From Schistosoma mansoni (taxonomy: Eukaryota > Platyhelminthes > Trematoda > Strigeidida > Schistosomatidae), in contig NC_031495.1 of the NCBI RefSeq assembly GCF_000237925.1, positions 1,116,001 through 1,180,000 of the forward strand: 64,000 bases of DNA, in the 5' to 3' direction. Under the pieces are notes generated by a model that was not told the DNA's origin, made no database searches, and saw only the letters and a list, made by a program, of their open reading frames with translations. The position numbers were made by a program, and so were the translations under genes. Positions 24,611 to 36,360 of the stretch are shown piece after piece; positions within the stretch are counted from its first letter, which is position 1, and every line of letters starts with the position of its first letter.

Positions 24611-24760
24611 GATGGATGATGATCAGTTGTAGAGTGCAGGACTAGCGTTTTGTCGTATTTAGGACTAGTCGGCTGAATTTATTTGTATCACAGACTCAAA
24701 CGCAGTACCGCTCACTTCAAATACCATCACATTATCCACTTGACTACTGAGTACAGATAG
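24611..24760 (-). mobile_element. Sm-alpha-type SINE relic upstream of ribonuclease gene
   Basis: The reverse complement has a clean A box (TAGTCAAGTGG), a decayed B-box region, then a degraded hammerhead segment (AGTCCTAAATACGACAAAAC, with a GTCCTG after it) and the 3' phrase CATCATCCATC. It lies about 280 bases upstream of the ribonuclease start codon in the same orientation. The same SINE is present in the inverted copy at 30615-30760. Confidence 0.65.
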
Positions 24761-25199
24761 ACACTAATTTGTACAATGAGATGAAGTTTAATTTCGTTTC
24801 GTATGAGTTGTATCAGTGGAATCTTCACACTGATGACAAGCTCACGGAGCTTCATAATGATTCAGTGAAATAACACCATTGTGCAATAACCATTATCAGT
24901 GTTTCTACTAATGTGTTTAACATTTTCTTCACGTGAGCACTCTCTAATTCTCATCTCCTTAGCGAAATTCATATTTTTGATTTATCAGCTCAGCTCTCTT
25001 GACCACAGACATGGTACTCATTTTGTAAACTTTTATGTGGAGCTGCAATCACGTTTAACAGTAATGTCGAACTGATATGTTTATTGTGTGAGCTCAGCAG
25101 CTTCACTCAATACCAATTTTTACTATGTTAGTTATGCGAATCCATCATCTTCGAAAAAACATTATTGATTTTCCTAGTAGTTTACCTAACCAATTAACA

Positions 25200-25640
25200 T
25201 TTGGCCAAACAATAAAAATAATGCGGTAGAGATTAGTCGACAATTTTGTCTGTAAAGAGCAACGACTGGCTATTCATCTTTGAAGGGATCTGTTCCACAA
25301 TTTGTGAGATATTGTCAAATATCACTTCAATCAGATAAATCAAAATGAAGTTATTTGATATATATCAGTAAATGATAATTCATTTACAATAACACTGAGC
25401 TGTATGCTACTTCCTTCAGGATCACTGTATGTTCGATGAAGTAGTTTGTGAATTGATAAGAACATCCACCAACAGAATACTAAGCAAAGACTTCACCGTA
25501 TTGACAAATATCGATGTCTCATTTATTCGATGGAAAAGATTTATTCAGTCAAGCATTGAATCAAGTAGAAAACGAAGTCAATCAATAAAAATAATGCGGT
25601 AGAGATTATCCAACAATTTTGTCCCTAAAGAGCAACGACT
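25200..25640. repeat. Local tandem repeat in the 5' flank
   Basis: The phrase CAATAAAAATAATGCGGTAG, followed by AGATTA, ACAATTTTGTC and AAAGAGCAACGACTGGCTAT, occurs at about 25208-25276 and again at 25583-25650. This gives a direct repeat about 375 bases apart within the 5' flank shared with the start of the window. Confidence 0.65.
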
Positions 25641-27469
25641 GGCTATTCGTTTCAAAAACAATAAAGGCTTTATCAGATTTATCTTGGTCATTGTCAAATA
25701 GGCATTATAGACAAGACTTCAACTCACTCTGTCCTCATCATCAATGTATATCAGTCGATTTGTTGTGATAACTGAGTACACACCCTTTTGAACACAGTTT
25801 TATATGGTGTATTTCACGTGACTTTAATCAGTGGAAGAAGATGGCACGTTCACAGAACAAATAATGCAAATAATAAAGCTCATTTCATTGTCTCTCTCAC
25901 TATGTTGAGTTGCATGAAAGCACAATTTTCTCACACGTTTACATGAAGGACAGCAGGTAACACGTATTGATAGACTTCATTTTTTTCAATGCATGCTTTT
26001 AGTCGTATCCAATTCATTGAATCATCAATCATATGAATAATCAACGAAGAACTACTACATGATCATTCGAGTGTTCCCATTTTGATGTTTCTTGTATCTA
26101 TCATAGTTGAAATTTTATCACCAGTACGAGCCATGTTACATGTTTCACTCGATTGATCACTTATAATCACACAGTTTCGAAGCTCGTCATTATCAAATCT
26201 CTCACCTGTTCATACAATAAAGAATATTTGTTTTGTATTATGTTGACTGACCATTAGATTTTTCAGCTTTTCTCCTCGTATAAGCCTGAAGTGAAATTGC
26301 AATAAGAATCCATATTTCCTGTTTTCATGAAGGTCGATTAATATGCCGAAATGCTGAAATGAAGAAGTAAACAAATCATTTGATGGACAGATTGATTCTT
26401 CAACGACTTGTCAATTAGATAACTATTATACTAATAGACACTGTCAGGTACACGGAATGACGACAATTTGTTGTGGGGAATTCTCTTCTTCAAGAAGTTC
26501 TCTACTGATCCAGCTCGTAAGTGTTTAAACTTGATTCCATCTCAAATTGTTGTGGAATTACATAAGTATTAAAATAAAGTACTGTCAAATATTTGATCGA
26601 GTGATGAGTGTGATGATCGAATCACGGTGGAATTTGACCCAACCAATAATACTTTTGTGCACAGATTTTAGATCAAATATTATAACCTGGAGATCTCTAT
26701 CTAATTGTTATTTACATTTATTATCCATTACTCTTCAATAAATTTACAACCAACTCTCGACCATCAGTTGAGCCCCGGATGAATGACAAGATTTTCGACA
26801 GCAAAATTGATATTTCGCGACTTACGAAGGCAATACAAACAAGTGTTGCCATGAACTACATATCCAGTGCAACTGCTTGATACAAATATAAATTTTCTTT
26901 ATTGGATTTGTTGGTCCTGTCAAAACTAACAACGTCAAGAAAAGCATTTGATAAATTCGTGCGATCAACAGTTGCGAGGAAGAAATACATAAAATAATTC
27001 TCTCCATGTAATTCGTAATCACACAGTCCACCAAGTGACATGATGTGAGCTTTCAGTTCGGTGTAGTCATTAACGTTTACAATATAAATAGGTGCATTGG
27101 TTACAAGGAAGGTTGTTTTGTGAGAACACCTTGTGGAACATTTTAAACACATGTTGAGCATTCAGGCACATTCCTCAAGATTGGCAAGCGAAATGCACAA
27201 TATTGAATGGTGCTGTCTCGGTAATCAATAGTGGTCTCATTGTTTCAAATTCAGAGTCCGTTAGCCTGCTCATCCAAGAATTACTATCGTAACTCAGGGA
27301 ATCCCACTCATGATTGTGATGAGGATTTGCAGGAATACCACTCCAGTAATCTCCACCTAATTTATAATATATGAAGACCGGTCATCGAGTGTTCATTGAA
27401 GTTGTTCATGGACAATATAATAACACTGATGAAATTATTTCCTCTGTCTAATCGGCTGTGATGATGTCG

Positions 27470-27700
27470 TTCAGAATAATGATGAAAGCCACATGACCAA
27501 ACCACCGAGCTCAGAGGGCGAAACTTCATCACAATCATCCACCTGAGCTGTAAATCTTCTCCACCAGCTAAAGCTACCGTGATCGTCGTCTCGAGCACAA
27601 AGGCGAACTGACATAATTAAATTAAGATTTAGCATTGAGTTATTCTCAACCTTATATAACTCTTGAAATGTTAGCTGTTCCGTTGTTGAAGCCACAACTA
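27470..27700 (-). repeat. Dispersed repeat, unclassified (copy 2)
   Basis: Relative of 1722-2030, within the segmental duplication, and of 52540-52680. Shared words include TGATGATGTCGTTCAGAA, GATGAAAGC, CACCTGAGCT and CAAAGGCGAACTG. A minus-strand frame starting MASTTEQLTF is open, but no family was recognised. Confidence 0.5.
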
Positions 27701-28379
27701 CATAACCGTAATCTTATTGAAAGTCATTAAATTTAAGTTACTGATACTACGAGATATATAAATACTATATCCGTAATCCATAATGTTCATATAATCTGTC
27801 TACTGGTAATATCAAACACTACGTGTGATTACTTCTACCTATAGGCATACATTGATCGCCGCGAAAAAATTCACATTCAAATATATCTGACAAACTGAGA
27901 CAATCCATACTGACTGCGTTCATTCACCTAATCAGATTAAGAATGATCGGCGATGTATTTCGTGTCACGTTTATTCAGTATTGAGAGATTGTGCGTTTTG
28001 TACTGTGAACAGTTTGAACTTGTGTTAGTTCATCTTGGATGTATTATTGTTCTCTGAAGAATCAGTTAACAATAAATCACGAACCATCAACCATTTAATC
28101 GTTTTCTCATTATTGATGAACGTAGATATTCACCGGTGTTTGGTAACGTTTTCTTGTGGTACATCAATAATTCCAAGAAATCATTTCACTCTCAAAATAA
28201 TCATGACTTGCAACGAAAGAAATCGTGGACGACTGGAAGAAGAGTGATGCTGTCCGAAACATAAAAAAGGGTTTAAATTAGTCTACCGGTAGATGTGATG
28301 GATTCTTGGTGTCACCGATGCAACTCACTTCTAATTACTCACTGTTATTCATACCGTCGATATAACACGAGCTAAAAGT

Positions 28380-29960
28380 CGCTCTCTTTCGAGAGTTATC
28401 TACGTTTTCACATGTTTTACTACGAGTAGATTCGATACTAAAATATTTGCATCAGCCTTATGAAGAAAATTTTCACATGGTTTCCTGTCATGAAATGACC
28501 CTTAAGGTTGATCAACACGGCCGCATCGGGATAGTCAGCACTGATCGTCTCAAGCTAGCACAAGTTGATCACAGTGTCCTACCTGATAAGCTGAAACCCT
28601 ATGCTAGACCCACTAAACCTACCAGCGGTATCCGTAATTCTGTTATATCGTAGCGGAGACATAAGTACGGTGTAACTTCCGGGATCTATTGGTGGACGTT
28701 TATTTTATATATATGTATTCTTATTTTTTTAGCTATTGAGTAATTAGATCGTGTATATCTATATTCATCTTATTAGAAGTTCTATTTTGACCTATGGATT
28801 ATATCTGTTATTTGAATTAGTGTCCTAAAGTTATACTCGGTTTATTGATTACTGTCTCCCACGTTCACAGCGACACTAGTCTCGATCTTGTACAAATATA
28901 ATTTTCTATTTTATTGTGCGACGCAGTCTGTCTGTCTGATATATAAACCAAGTGTGCTGAAAATAAATGATTCGCATAACTGAAGCTGTCATTGATGTTC
29001 TGGACTCAATTGGAAGGGCTAGGCGGACAAGGGATCAATAAGGACGCTAGACTGTTCATGCTGATTGGACGTCATTGTCTCGGCACAGTGCTAAATTTAG
29101 ACAATTCGTATTCCGATTGGTTGATAAATCACGTGATACAAAGCCGGGTATAAGGTCACAAAAAACCGCTATATGGCCTATATTTTTTAATTCTGACCCC
29201 ACACTAGATACAGCAGAGAGATACATCATTCTTGATTCCCAGTCAACAGCACGTGTCATCTGCACCATCTACGGACGAAACTTCAGTCTCGCGTCGACAT
29301 CAGAAGAACACGCTGCTCCTGGGTTTGAATGAGATGGCAGTCTCACGAGGTACGAACGAGACAACTGTCTCGCATTCCGTTCGGGGAGTAAACCTACACG
29401 CACACTTCCAAGACATATCTCTCAATCAACAACAGATAAAGTATAAGACTCTATTCTCATACTGCATTCATGCGACACTTTTCTGTTTTTCTTTGATTTT
29501 TTATCCTAAGCCCGCGCCCCCTACATTCGCCGTAGACTTCAGTCAAAGCGAAAGCTGGCCTGATCACTTCCGCTCTTTTCAACGCACTCAATCTATGTTC
29601 TGGCTCTTAATACTTCTGATATACGTGTAGTCTCGAACCTGGTAGCTATGTTCACTTCTGGTTTCCTGGCTCATTGTAGTTCCGTCTTACGTCTGCAGCG
29701 CTTTCTGGCACTGTACCTGTTTTTTCCGTTGTCTGTGAACTTGCACGCTCAGTAGTTCCGCTTACAATCTTTGGCACGATCTCGGTATTATTTCGATACA
29801 ACAACCGTCAACTGCCTTCTAGTTTTTGGTCTACGGAGGGATCTTACCCAAAACTTGGCAAGTTATCTTACTGTACTGGTGGTCATAGTCAACCGCGACT
29901 CGACACAACTACAGAAAAAAGCTAAAATCTAATGGTCAGTCAACATAATACAAAACACGT
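28380..29960 (+). mobile_element. Gypsy-like LTR retrotransposon fossil, pol end plus LTR
   Basis: Near 28440-28590 there is an integrase-tail-like reading (LKVDQHGRIGIVSTDRLKLA). An LTR-like unit begins with TGTTATATC at 28641 and resembles the LTR at 55738-56064; its far end is not clear. The remainder is collinear with 3230-4430. Broken, with many differences from its duplicate; old. Confidence 0.6.
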
Positions 29961-30614
29961 TTTATTTATAGAATGAAAAATTGATAGACTTTATAATGAC
30001 ATGTTTCGAAACTGTGACCATTCAAGTGAAACATGTGACATTGCTTGTATTGGTGAGAACAGTGTTGTAGAGACAAGAGACATCAAAATGGGAACGCTGA
30101 AATGATACTGCAGTAGTACTTCATTGACTATTAAATGGTTGATGACTCGATGAATCGGGTCCGACAAGAAAACATGCATGAAGTAAAACAAAGTTTATCC
30201 ATGCGCATCACATGCTTTATTTCATGTAAACGTGTGTAAAGATTGTGTTTTTATGCAACTCAATATTGTGACAGAAATAACGAAATCAGAATTATTGTTT
30301 GAACTACTTGTTCTGTGAACGTGCTTAGCTGAAATATCGAAAACAGAAATCTAGTTATTTAGAAAACAGTCATTGTAATTAATCAAAACGTTTTAATGAG
30401 ATGAAAACAAGAAGAAGGCTGACGTGAAGTAAATGCTCTACAGATTATTCGAGAAAAAATTGTTTGTTGTGACTTCTGAAAACACTGACAATTGTTATCG
30501 CACAATGTTGTCATCGCACTGCATCATTAGAAAGCTACCCGAGCTCGAAGATTCCACAGATACAACCTATACGAAACGAAATTAAATTTCACCTCATGTA
30601 CAAATTATCGTCTA

Positions 30615-30760
30615 TCTGTACTCAGTAGTCAAGTGGATAATGTGATGGCATTTGAAGTAAGCGGCACTGCGTCTGAGTTTGTGATACAAATAAATTCAGC
30701 CAACTAGTCCTAAATACGACAAAACGCTATTCCTGCACTCTACGACTAGTCATTATCCAT
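30615..30760 (+). mobile_element. Sm-alpha-type SINE relic in the inverted copy
   Basis: Counterpart of 24611-24760: A box TAGTCAAGTGG at about 30627, then a decayed hammerhead segment at 30698-30745 and the phrase CATTATCCATC. The SINE was therefore in place before the inversion-duplication. Confidence 0.65.
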
Positions 30761-31029
30761 CTCTATATATAAAGAATGCTTGGTTTCTATAATACGAGAA
30801 CGTGATGATTTATTCGTCTTATTCGAATAATGGAAAAAGAAGCACCCAACACGATCTAAGAAATACTGATTCTCCAAAGTGTACATTGCACTTTGAAATT
30901 TCAGAGTGATTCATCAGCAATTGATTGAGTGGATGAATTTATTTTGTTGAATTACGTATAAAAATATTCTAGTGAATAAGGAATTTTCGCGGATTTGTTT
31001 TGCACTTTATCGATCAAATTATTTGTCTA

Positions 31030-31775
31030 TTGTTTGCAATCAATAATATAATCACGATATTTGTTTTAGAAGACGGTTTTGAGCCATTATCGCGTAATAT
31101 TCAAATGACATGTGCTTATTGTATGAATTGTTTTTAACTGTGTTCACTTTTAGGAAACATGAATTTGAAAAACATGGTTTATGTGCAACTGAGGATCCTC
31201 AAATACGTAATCAAATCGGTCACCTTAAATTTGGTCTTGACCTGTTTAAGGAGCTGGATCCACTGAAGTATGTGATTCGTGTTGTAATAAATTTATGATT
31301 GCATTTTCATGAAATATTGTAAAGTTGTGTGTCTGAGTGCTGATAAGAAATGTACATAGCTACACTGATCACCTCACCATCCTGTTCAACCTGTGAAGTA
31401 GACTCATCATAACAACTATGAACAGATGTGTTGTGCTCAATCAGTGGAATCCAGAATGCTCTATTTTCACCGATTCGAGGCTTTTCAGTTGGTTCCATCT
31501 ATCAACTTGACAATATATTGAGTTCACTGATTAACTCATGTTGACGGATATCTTCAGAGCTGAACTTGATTGTGGGTATTGTGAAATATTTTATAAACTC
31601 TACTGTTCTTCTATTTTTTGGCCAGTAGAGCAGCGCCTGTTGGAGGTGCGACTGTGCTTGAAGCTTACTTATCATTACACTGACTGCCCGCACATTAGCA
31701 ATTGTGCAACTAAGTTCATATATCTTCCATATCCAGAATTCCATGAACTTGTTAAATCGAATGATGTTCAGTGAA
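31030..31775 (+). pseudogene. Ribonuclease T2 (omega-1-like) relic
   Basis: A broken copy of the ribonuclease gene. Two exon-like blocks are recognisable: 31154-31267, with KHEFEKHGLC of active site II, and about 31627-31774, with a C-terminal RLLEVRLCL-like block ending at a stop. Most of the other exon blocks of the full gene are not seen, so it is treated as a fossil. It lies in the inverted arm, divergent from the full gene. Confidence 0.75.
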
Positions 31776-33574
31776 AAAGTTGTATCATATTTACTGTTTC
31801 TGTTATTTAGTATTTGTGAAGTATACGTATGAGGATATGTTATGTGAGGGCAATTATACTGAATGTTTTATGATGAACAACTACACAAGACTCAGAATGC
31901 ATCCTTCAAACAATCGTTGATAGTGAAATTTTCAGATCCTACAAGAGGTTCACATCCAATTGGAAGACCGAATGATGTCAATTATTGCTTCAAAGTTACG
32001 AACTATTCCTTCGAATGACCATACATTATAACATCCGTAGGTAAGTAGGAAATCAGAAGGATTATGTATTATCTTCACCATATGTTTATATACAAGATAC
32101 ACTAACCCTGTTCAGTCAACTTCATAATGGTCATGTAACTTCAAAAATATTTGAACTGTAGAATGAAATGAGTAGTTATGGATGGATTCTATTCATGCAC
32201 GAACACATGTCAGTGATTACCGTATGACAAATGGTTTACTAATATAATAGCACTACATGACATCTGATGATTGTTTGTTCACTCGTAAGTCACATACTAA
32301 TATCAATAATTCAGTAAACTCTTGAAAAGTGGAAGTCGTGAAGTACATGATGGACGTTCTTCAGAGATAGTGAGATTGTTACACAATTGAAAGTGATCTA
32401 AATTTTTGAAATCGTGTCGGGAATGTAAGGAAGTATATTCATGTCTTTGGAAGTGAACCACAACAAGTGTAATTAATTGTGTCCGTGAATCTTCAGTCAA
32501 GGCAAATAGACCAAAACAACCATGATCTGAAAAGTTCTCAGGATAACTAATCATTATTGCTTCGAATGTGTTAACGAGCTACATAATGAATCCATATATG
32601 AGATGAATCATCTAGTTTTCAGATTTTTCAAAGGAAAACTTCACTTAGGCAGAGCTAATTATGCTAAACGTTGCTTTAAATTCATTGATAATTCCATTAA
32701 ACTGGGTAGGTTTTTACAATCAGATGATGATCAAATCAGCTCAGCAACGATATTCGAATTCGAATTCAGTTGGAGGAAACATGTCATGTAAAACAGGTCC
32801 TCCTATTCAGACATAGAAATGGTTGACGGTAGTTGTTGAGATGAATTCGGAAACAGTTCTATTCATAATGAAGAGATATTCTCACTTGCTATTTATACTT
32901 ACTTTATTTGCAAACACTGCATACGATTATACTCCATTTTCTGAGTGGATGACTAATTGACATGTTCTGTGTGAACGCTCCAATGTTTACTTTTTCCATA
33001 ACTTCAAACTCAATCTAGTGTTTAAAAGCAGACAAACTCGAGAAACTGAATTTTCGAATACAGTAGTCAATGTGATTGTAAAAAACATAACACAAGAAAC
33101 AAAAGATTCCTCGGACCAGTGTTGAAGAGCAACTTATGCTTGAGAACCATATCTCAACATTTCATCTCATCCAAATTACATTATTCAGTTCCACCTACTT
33201 TTCGAATTTATCTTTACCAAGCTCACTCACATAACCTGTGCATTCAACATCATCATGCCTGATGATACGGACAAAGTTTAATTAATAATACAGACAGTAT
33301 TTTTAGGACAAATAAAATCGAAACAATTGTGCATTTAAATTCTGTTATGATGTTGGTTTGCTTTTTCACGAAACCATGAGTTATTCAATGTCAAGTGAGT
33401 TTTTCGTGCCTTAAGGTAACCCTCGTGCTACTGATAGAAGAAACCAGAGAAGTAGTGAATAGGTCTTTATTTCGATCTTCGCGCAGTCACAGTGGAGCGT
33501 GGGATTATCTGTTCAGACAAACAAAGGCTCTCAACATTCAATATAAGATAGTAGGGAATATAACGCTTACAAAA
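31776..33574. other. No gene recognised; one short exon-like frame
   Basis: A plus-strand frame at 32603-32791 (FKGKLHLGRANYAKRCFKF) follows a TTTTCAG and has an exon-like look, but it matches no family I can name. Nothing else was recognised on either strand. Confidence 0.3.
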
Positions 33575-33668
33575 AGTAAGGAAGTGAATGAATACTTGAA
33601 CAATACTGTTTTAGCATATGCTTGGTTGTTTGGGGTCAACTCTTAACCAACCAACCTGAGCTGTTACA
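33575..33668. repeat. 94-base direct repeat, copy 1 (copy 2 at 35187-35280)
   Basis: Two 94-base units, 1.6 kb apart and in the same direction, differ at only two positions by eye. Both end in CAACCTGAGCTGTTACA. They could be LTR-end remnants of a small element, but neither a primer site nor a coding core was recognised between them. Confidence 0.7.
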
Positions 33669-34684
33669 TTAGCTTCCCCCTAGAATCGACTTCCGTAGGA
33701 ACGTCGGTTCGATTAACCTATCTATCGAAAACACCTTAGTTCTATTTCTCATCCCAAGGCGAAATTATCAACTCGCTCACTATTTGACTTACAATCAGTT
33801 GCGACTAACGCTTTCAACGATAGTCAATGGATGTCTCTTCATTTACTAGCTTGTCATCTTATTTTGTAGCATGTGATCTTTTCTACAACTATCGCTGACG
33901 GTTCGCTGCGTGCTTTCAAGAGAAAGTGTGAGAATGTGGAATAAGAATATCTGAGGAAGTGCCACGAGCGGGCTACCCAACACCATGTTGGTGAGGTACG
34001 ATTTTTCCATGCTCAGATCGGCTATTAGGTGTTTACTCACCTGCTTCTTGAGTCGCCCTCAAGTAAAAAGTAAAGAAGAGTCTACTTCAAAGGTAATGGT
34101 GAAAATCAAGCAAACCTGAAAAACTGCTCCACTGCCTGCATAAAATAATAAGATACAAAATGGAAATACATAAATGCAAATGATAATTGTTCGGTTCATG
34201 TAAGTGCTTGGCCTCCAGAACGGATTGGTATTCTGGAAGTAAATAGACATAGTGTAGATATCTTGTGCACGAAGAACCATGAAAACAAAAAAAATACTCT
34301 TTTGTAATACAAATATATGTCAAAGGGTGAACTTGCTAGAAGTTGGACTCTTTAACAAAATCGATCAAATGCATGACCTTGAGCCAGTGATGACCGCCTT
34401 TTACAACTAGGTGCGTAACCAAGGGTGCATCAGTGTAATCCACAAAACGGAAACGAATATACGATTAAGAAGCAAGAAAAATTGTGTGGAGTATGCGGAT
34501 CAAGTACAGTTGTGTCAAATACCCTTTTCTGGTTTGATTTAGGTATGCATGATATATTGAAGCAATATTTCGTCAATTCATCCAAGTAACGAATTGGTTT
34601 GCACCTTAGAAGTGTGTAAGTCCTATTACTCATTAGTATTATGAATGATTAGTTGATAAAAGGAAAAATTGCAGTCATTCCCCC
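33669..34684. other. Unassigned sequence between 94-base repeats
   Basis: No coding similarity or RNA gene was recognised. If the flanking repeats are terminal repeats, this is the interior of an unknown element together with the SINE at 34685-34900. Confidence 0.3.
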
Positions 34685-34900
34685 GTGGTTTGGTCTGGTC
34701 TAATGGCTAGGCACACGGTCCAGCATTCAGTAGGGCAGAGGTTCGAGTGCGTGAGGCCTGCGTTTTTGTTCATCAAAACCCCCTTCAATACGACGTTTGT
34801 TGGCCATAAGTTGCTCAGATATGAGAGAAAGATAACAAGAGGACTGATTGATATGTCAAAGTGCCATATTGGAACAGTACAAGTTCTTTGTTTGTATTAA
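34685..34900 (+). mobile_element. tRNA-derived SINE, distinct from Sm-alpha
   Basis: A pol III promoter pair is visible: A box TGGTCTAATGG (a full match to TRGYNNANNGG) and B box GGTTCGAGTGC, about 45 bases apart, as in a tRNA. The unit ends in a TAA-type tail (TATTAATAATAATACC). No hammerhead core is present, which separates it from the other SINEs in the window. Confidence 0.7.
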
Positions 34901-35186
34901 TAATAATACCATAGAAAAAAAAACACTACAAGTTCGGTAGATTTCCCTTTTTACGTTATAATTAAACCAACGAGAAAAAAAGTATATATATAAGCTATTG
35001 ACATAACATGTCTTTTTTATAACGCTAGTGTTAAGTTCCAGGGTTTTGTATGGACCACTAATAATAATTGGTTTAACGTTAACATAGCTACGATAGTCAT
35101 ATCGTCAGTTCAATGTTATGATTACTTAACAGTTCCTTTATAAGTTGTGTTTAAAATTAGGTATGTGGAATCAACGCGGCTAAGAT

Positions 35187-35280
35187 AGTAAGGAATTGAA
35201 TGAATACTTGAACAATACTGTTTTAGCACATGCTTGGTTGTTTGGGGTCAACTCTTAACCAACCAACCTGAGCTGTTACA
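35187..35280. repeat. 94-base direct repeat, copy 2
   Basis: See 33575-33668. The only differences by eye are GAATTGAATG against GAAGTGAATG, and CACATG against CATATG. Confidence 0.7.
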
Positions 35281-35639
35281 AGTTCACTATATGTAATTTA
35301 ATGTAGCATTCAAGTATTTGTTTTTCTATGTTGCCAACATCTATTTAACAATATGGTCCCCAAATGTGGCTTAAGTTACCATGATCGTTCTTCCGAGCAT
35401 AAAAGCGAAGTGAAATAATTATAAGTAACATTTTAAATGTTAGCTGTTCGCTTGAAGAAGCTGAGCACTGTGCACTGGGTAAACACAAACTCTTTATTTT
35501 ACTAGCTTTGTTTCACTGTCATGTAAATGGCTAATTATACAACCTATAACTTTATCTGCTCTCCATCTGATTTAAGTTACGTTTTCTCAAAAATTGAAGT
35601 CAATTAAATATTAGAAAGCAAGGTCTAAGATAATATAAA

Positions 35640-36360
35640 GTTTGGATACTGGATACTGGAACACCATCCAAGGAGCCAGACCAGTGTTCAGACCTAAACG
35701 TCCTGTATTCTACTCAGCTCTTCCAATTGTCGAGTAAGAATTCGGGCGACTACAAAGAATCGGAAAAATAGAACCAGCGAATTTTTCTGATTGGACAGCA
35801 CCAGTCGTGAATTTTAGGAACTTAACCCAAGCATACGGCTATGTTCAGATTATTCGTCACGACTAAACGATGCACTTGAGGCACATTAGTATCCATTACC
35901 GGTACCGAAAGTCTTATTTGCGAAACTGAGTGGAGAAAATCCTTTTGCAAAATAAGATTCTTCAGAAGCCTATCTACAGATTCCAGTTTCTGAAGAGTGC
36001 AAGCATTATTTATGGATAAACACGCTTGCAGATTTTTTCCGATGTAACAGAATTCCCTTTGGGGTAAAGACAGCACCTTCATTTTTCCAACATGTTTTGG
36101 GCACCATGTTACAGATCATTCCTAGTACTGTTGCTTATTTGGATGAATAACTCATTATGGGTACCTATTACGCGGACTAAGACAAAAAGCTAGACATCGT
36201 TCTAAAATGAATAACAGATTATGGGTTCAGAGTGCGTGCTGAAAAATGCGATTTCTGTATGGAGCAAGTACATTATATGAGATTTCTAATTCACCAGAAC
36301 GAAAGGAAACGCGACCCAGAAAACGTTAACGCGATTAAGACAGTGCCTTCACCACCTAAT
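35640..36360 (+). mobile_element. Gypsy-like LTR retrotransposon fossil, reverse-transcriptase part
   Basis: Fragments of gypsy-type reverse transcriptase can be read in the plus direction, such as an LWINTLADFFRCNR-like block followed by FGVKTAPS and a VAYLDE box near 36140. The pol reading is interrupted after 36360 by the nested RTE copy and continues after 39248. The element is broken many times and looks old. Gag, protease and LTRs were not identified. Confidence 0.75.

Larger units (their letters stand above)
25500..29960. repeat. Segmental duplication, arm 2 (partner 1-4440)
   Basis: Collinear with the window start in the same orientation. Its left part (25800-26250) is also present in inverted form at 29980-30330, so this segment took part in at least two separate rearrangements. 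Confidence 0.75.
29980..31775 (+). repeat. Inverted copy of ribonuclease gene and 5' flank
   Basis: This block is the reverse complement, with large gaps, of about 26250 down to 19560. 29980-30330 matches the 5' flank at 25850-26200; 30480-31030 matches 24330-24930 including the SINE; 31030-31510 matches 21910 down to 21440; and 31600-31775 matches the last exon. The two arms form an imperfect palindrome around a centre near 28 kb. Confidence 0.8.

Noticed and set aside
32303-32554. Minus-strand frame of 83 codons as a gene
   Set aside because: No family resemblance, no splice or start context, and composition typical of random AT-rich sequence.
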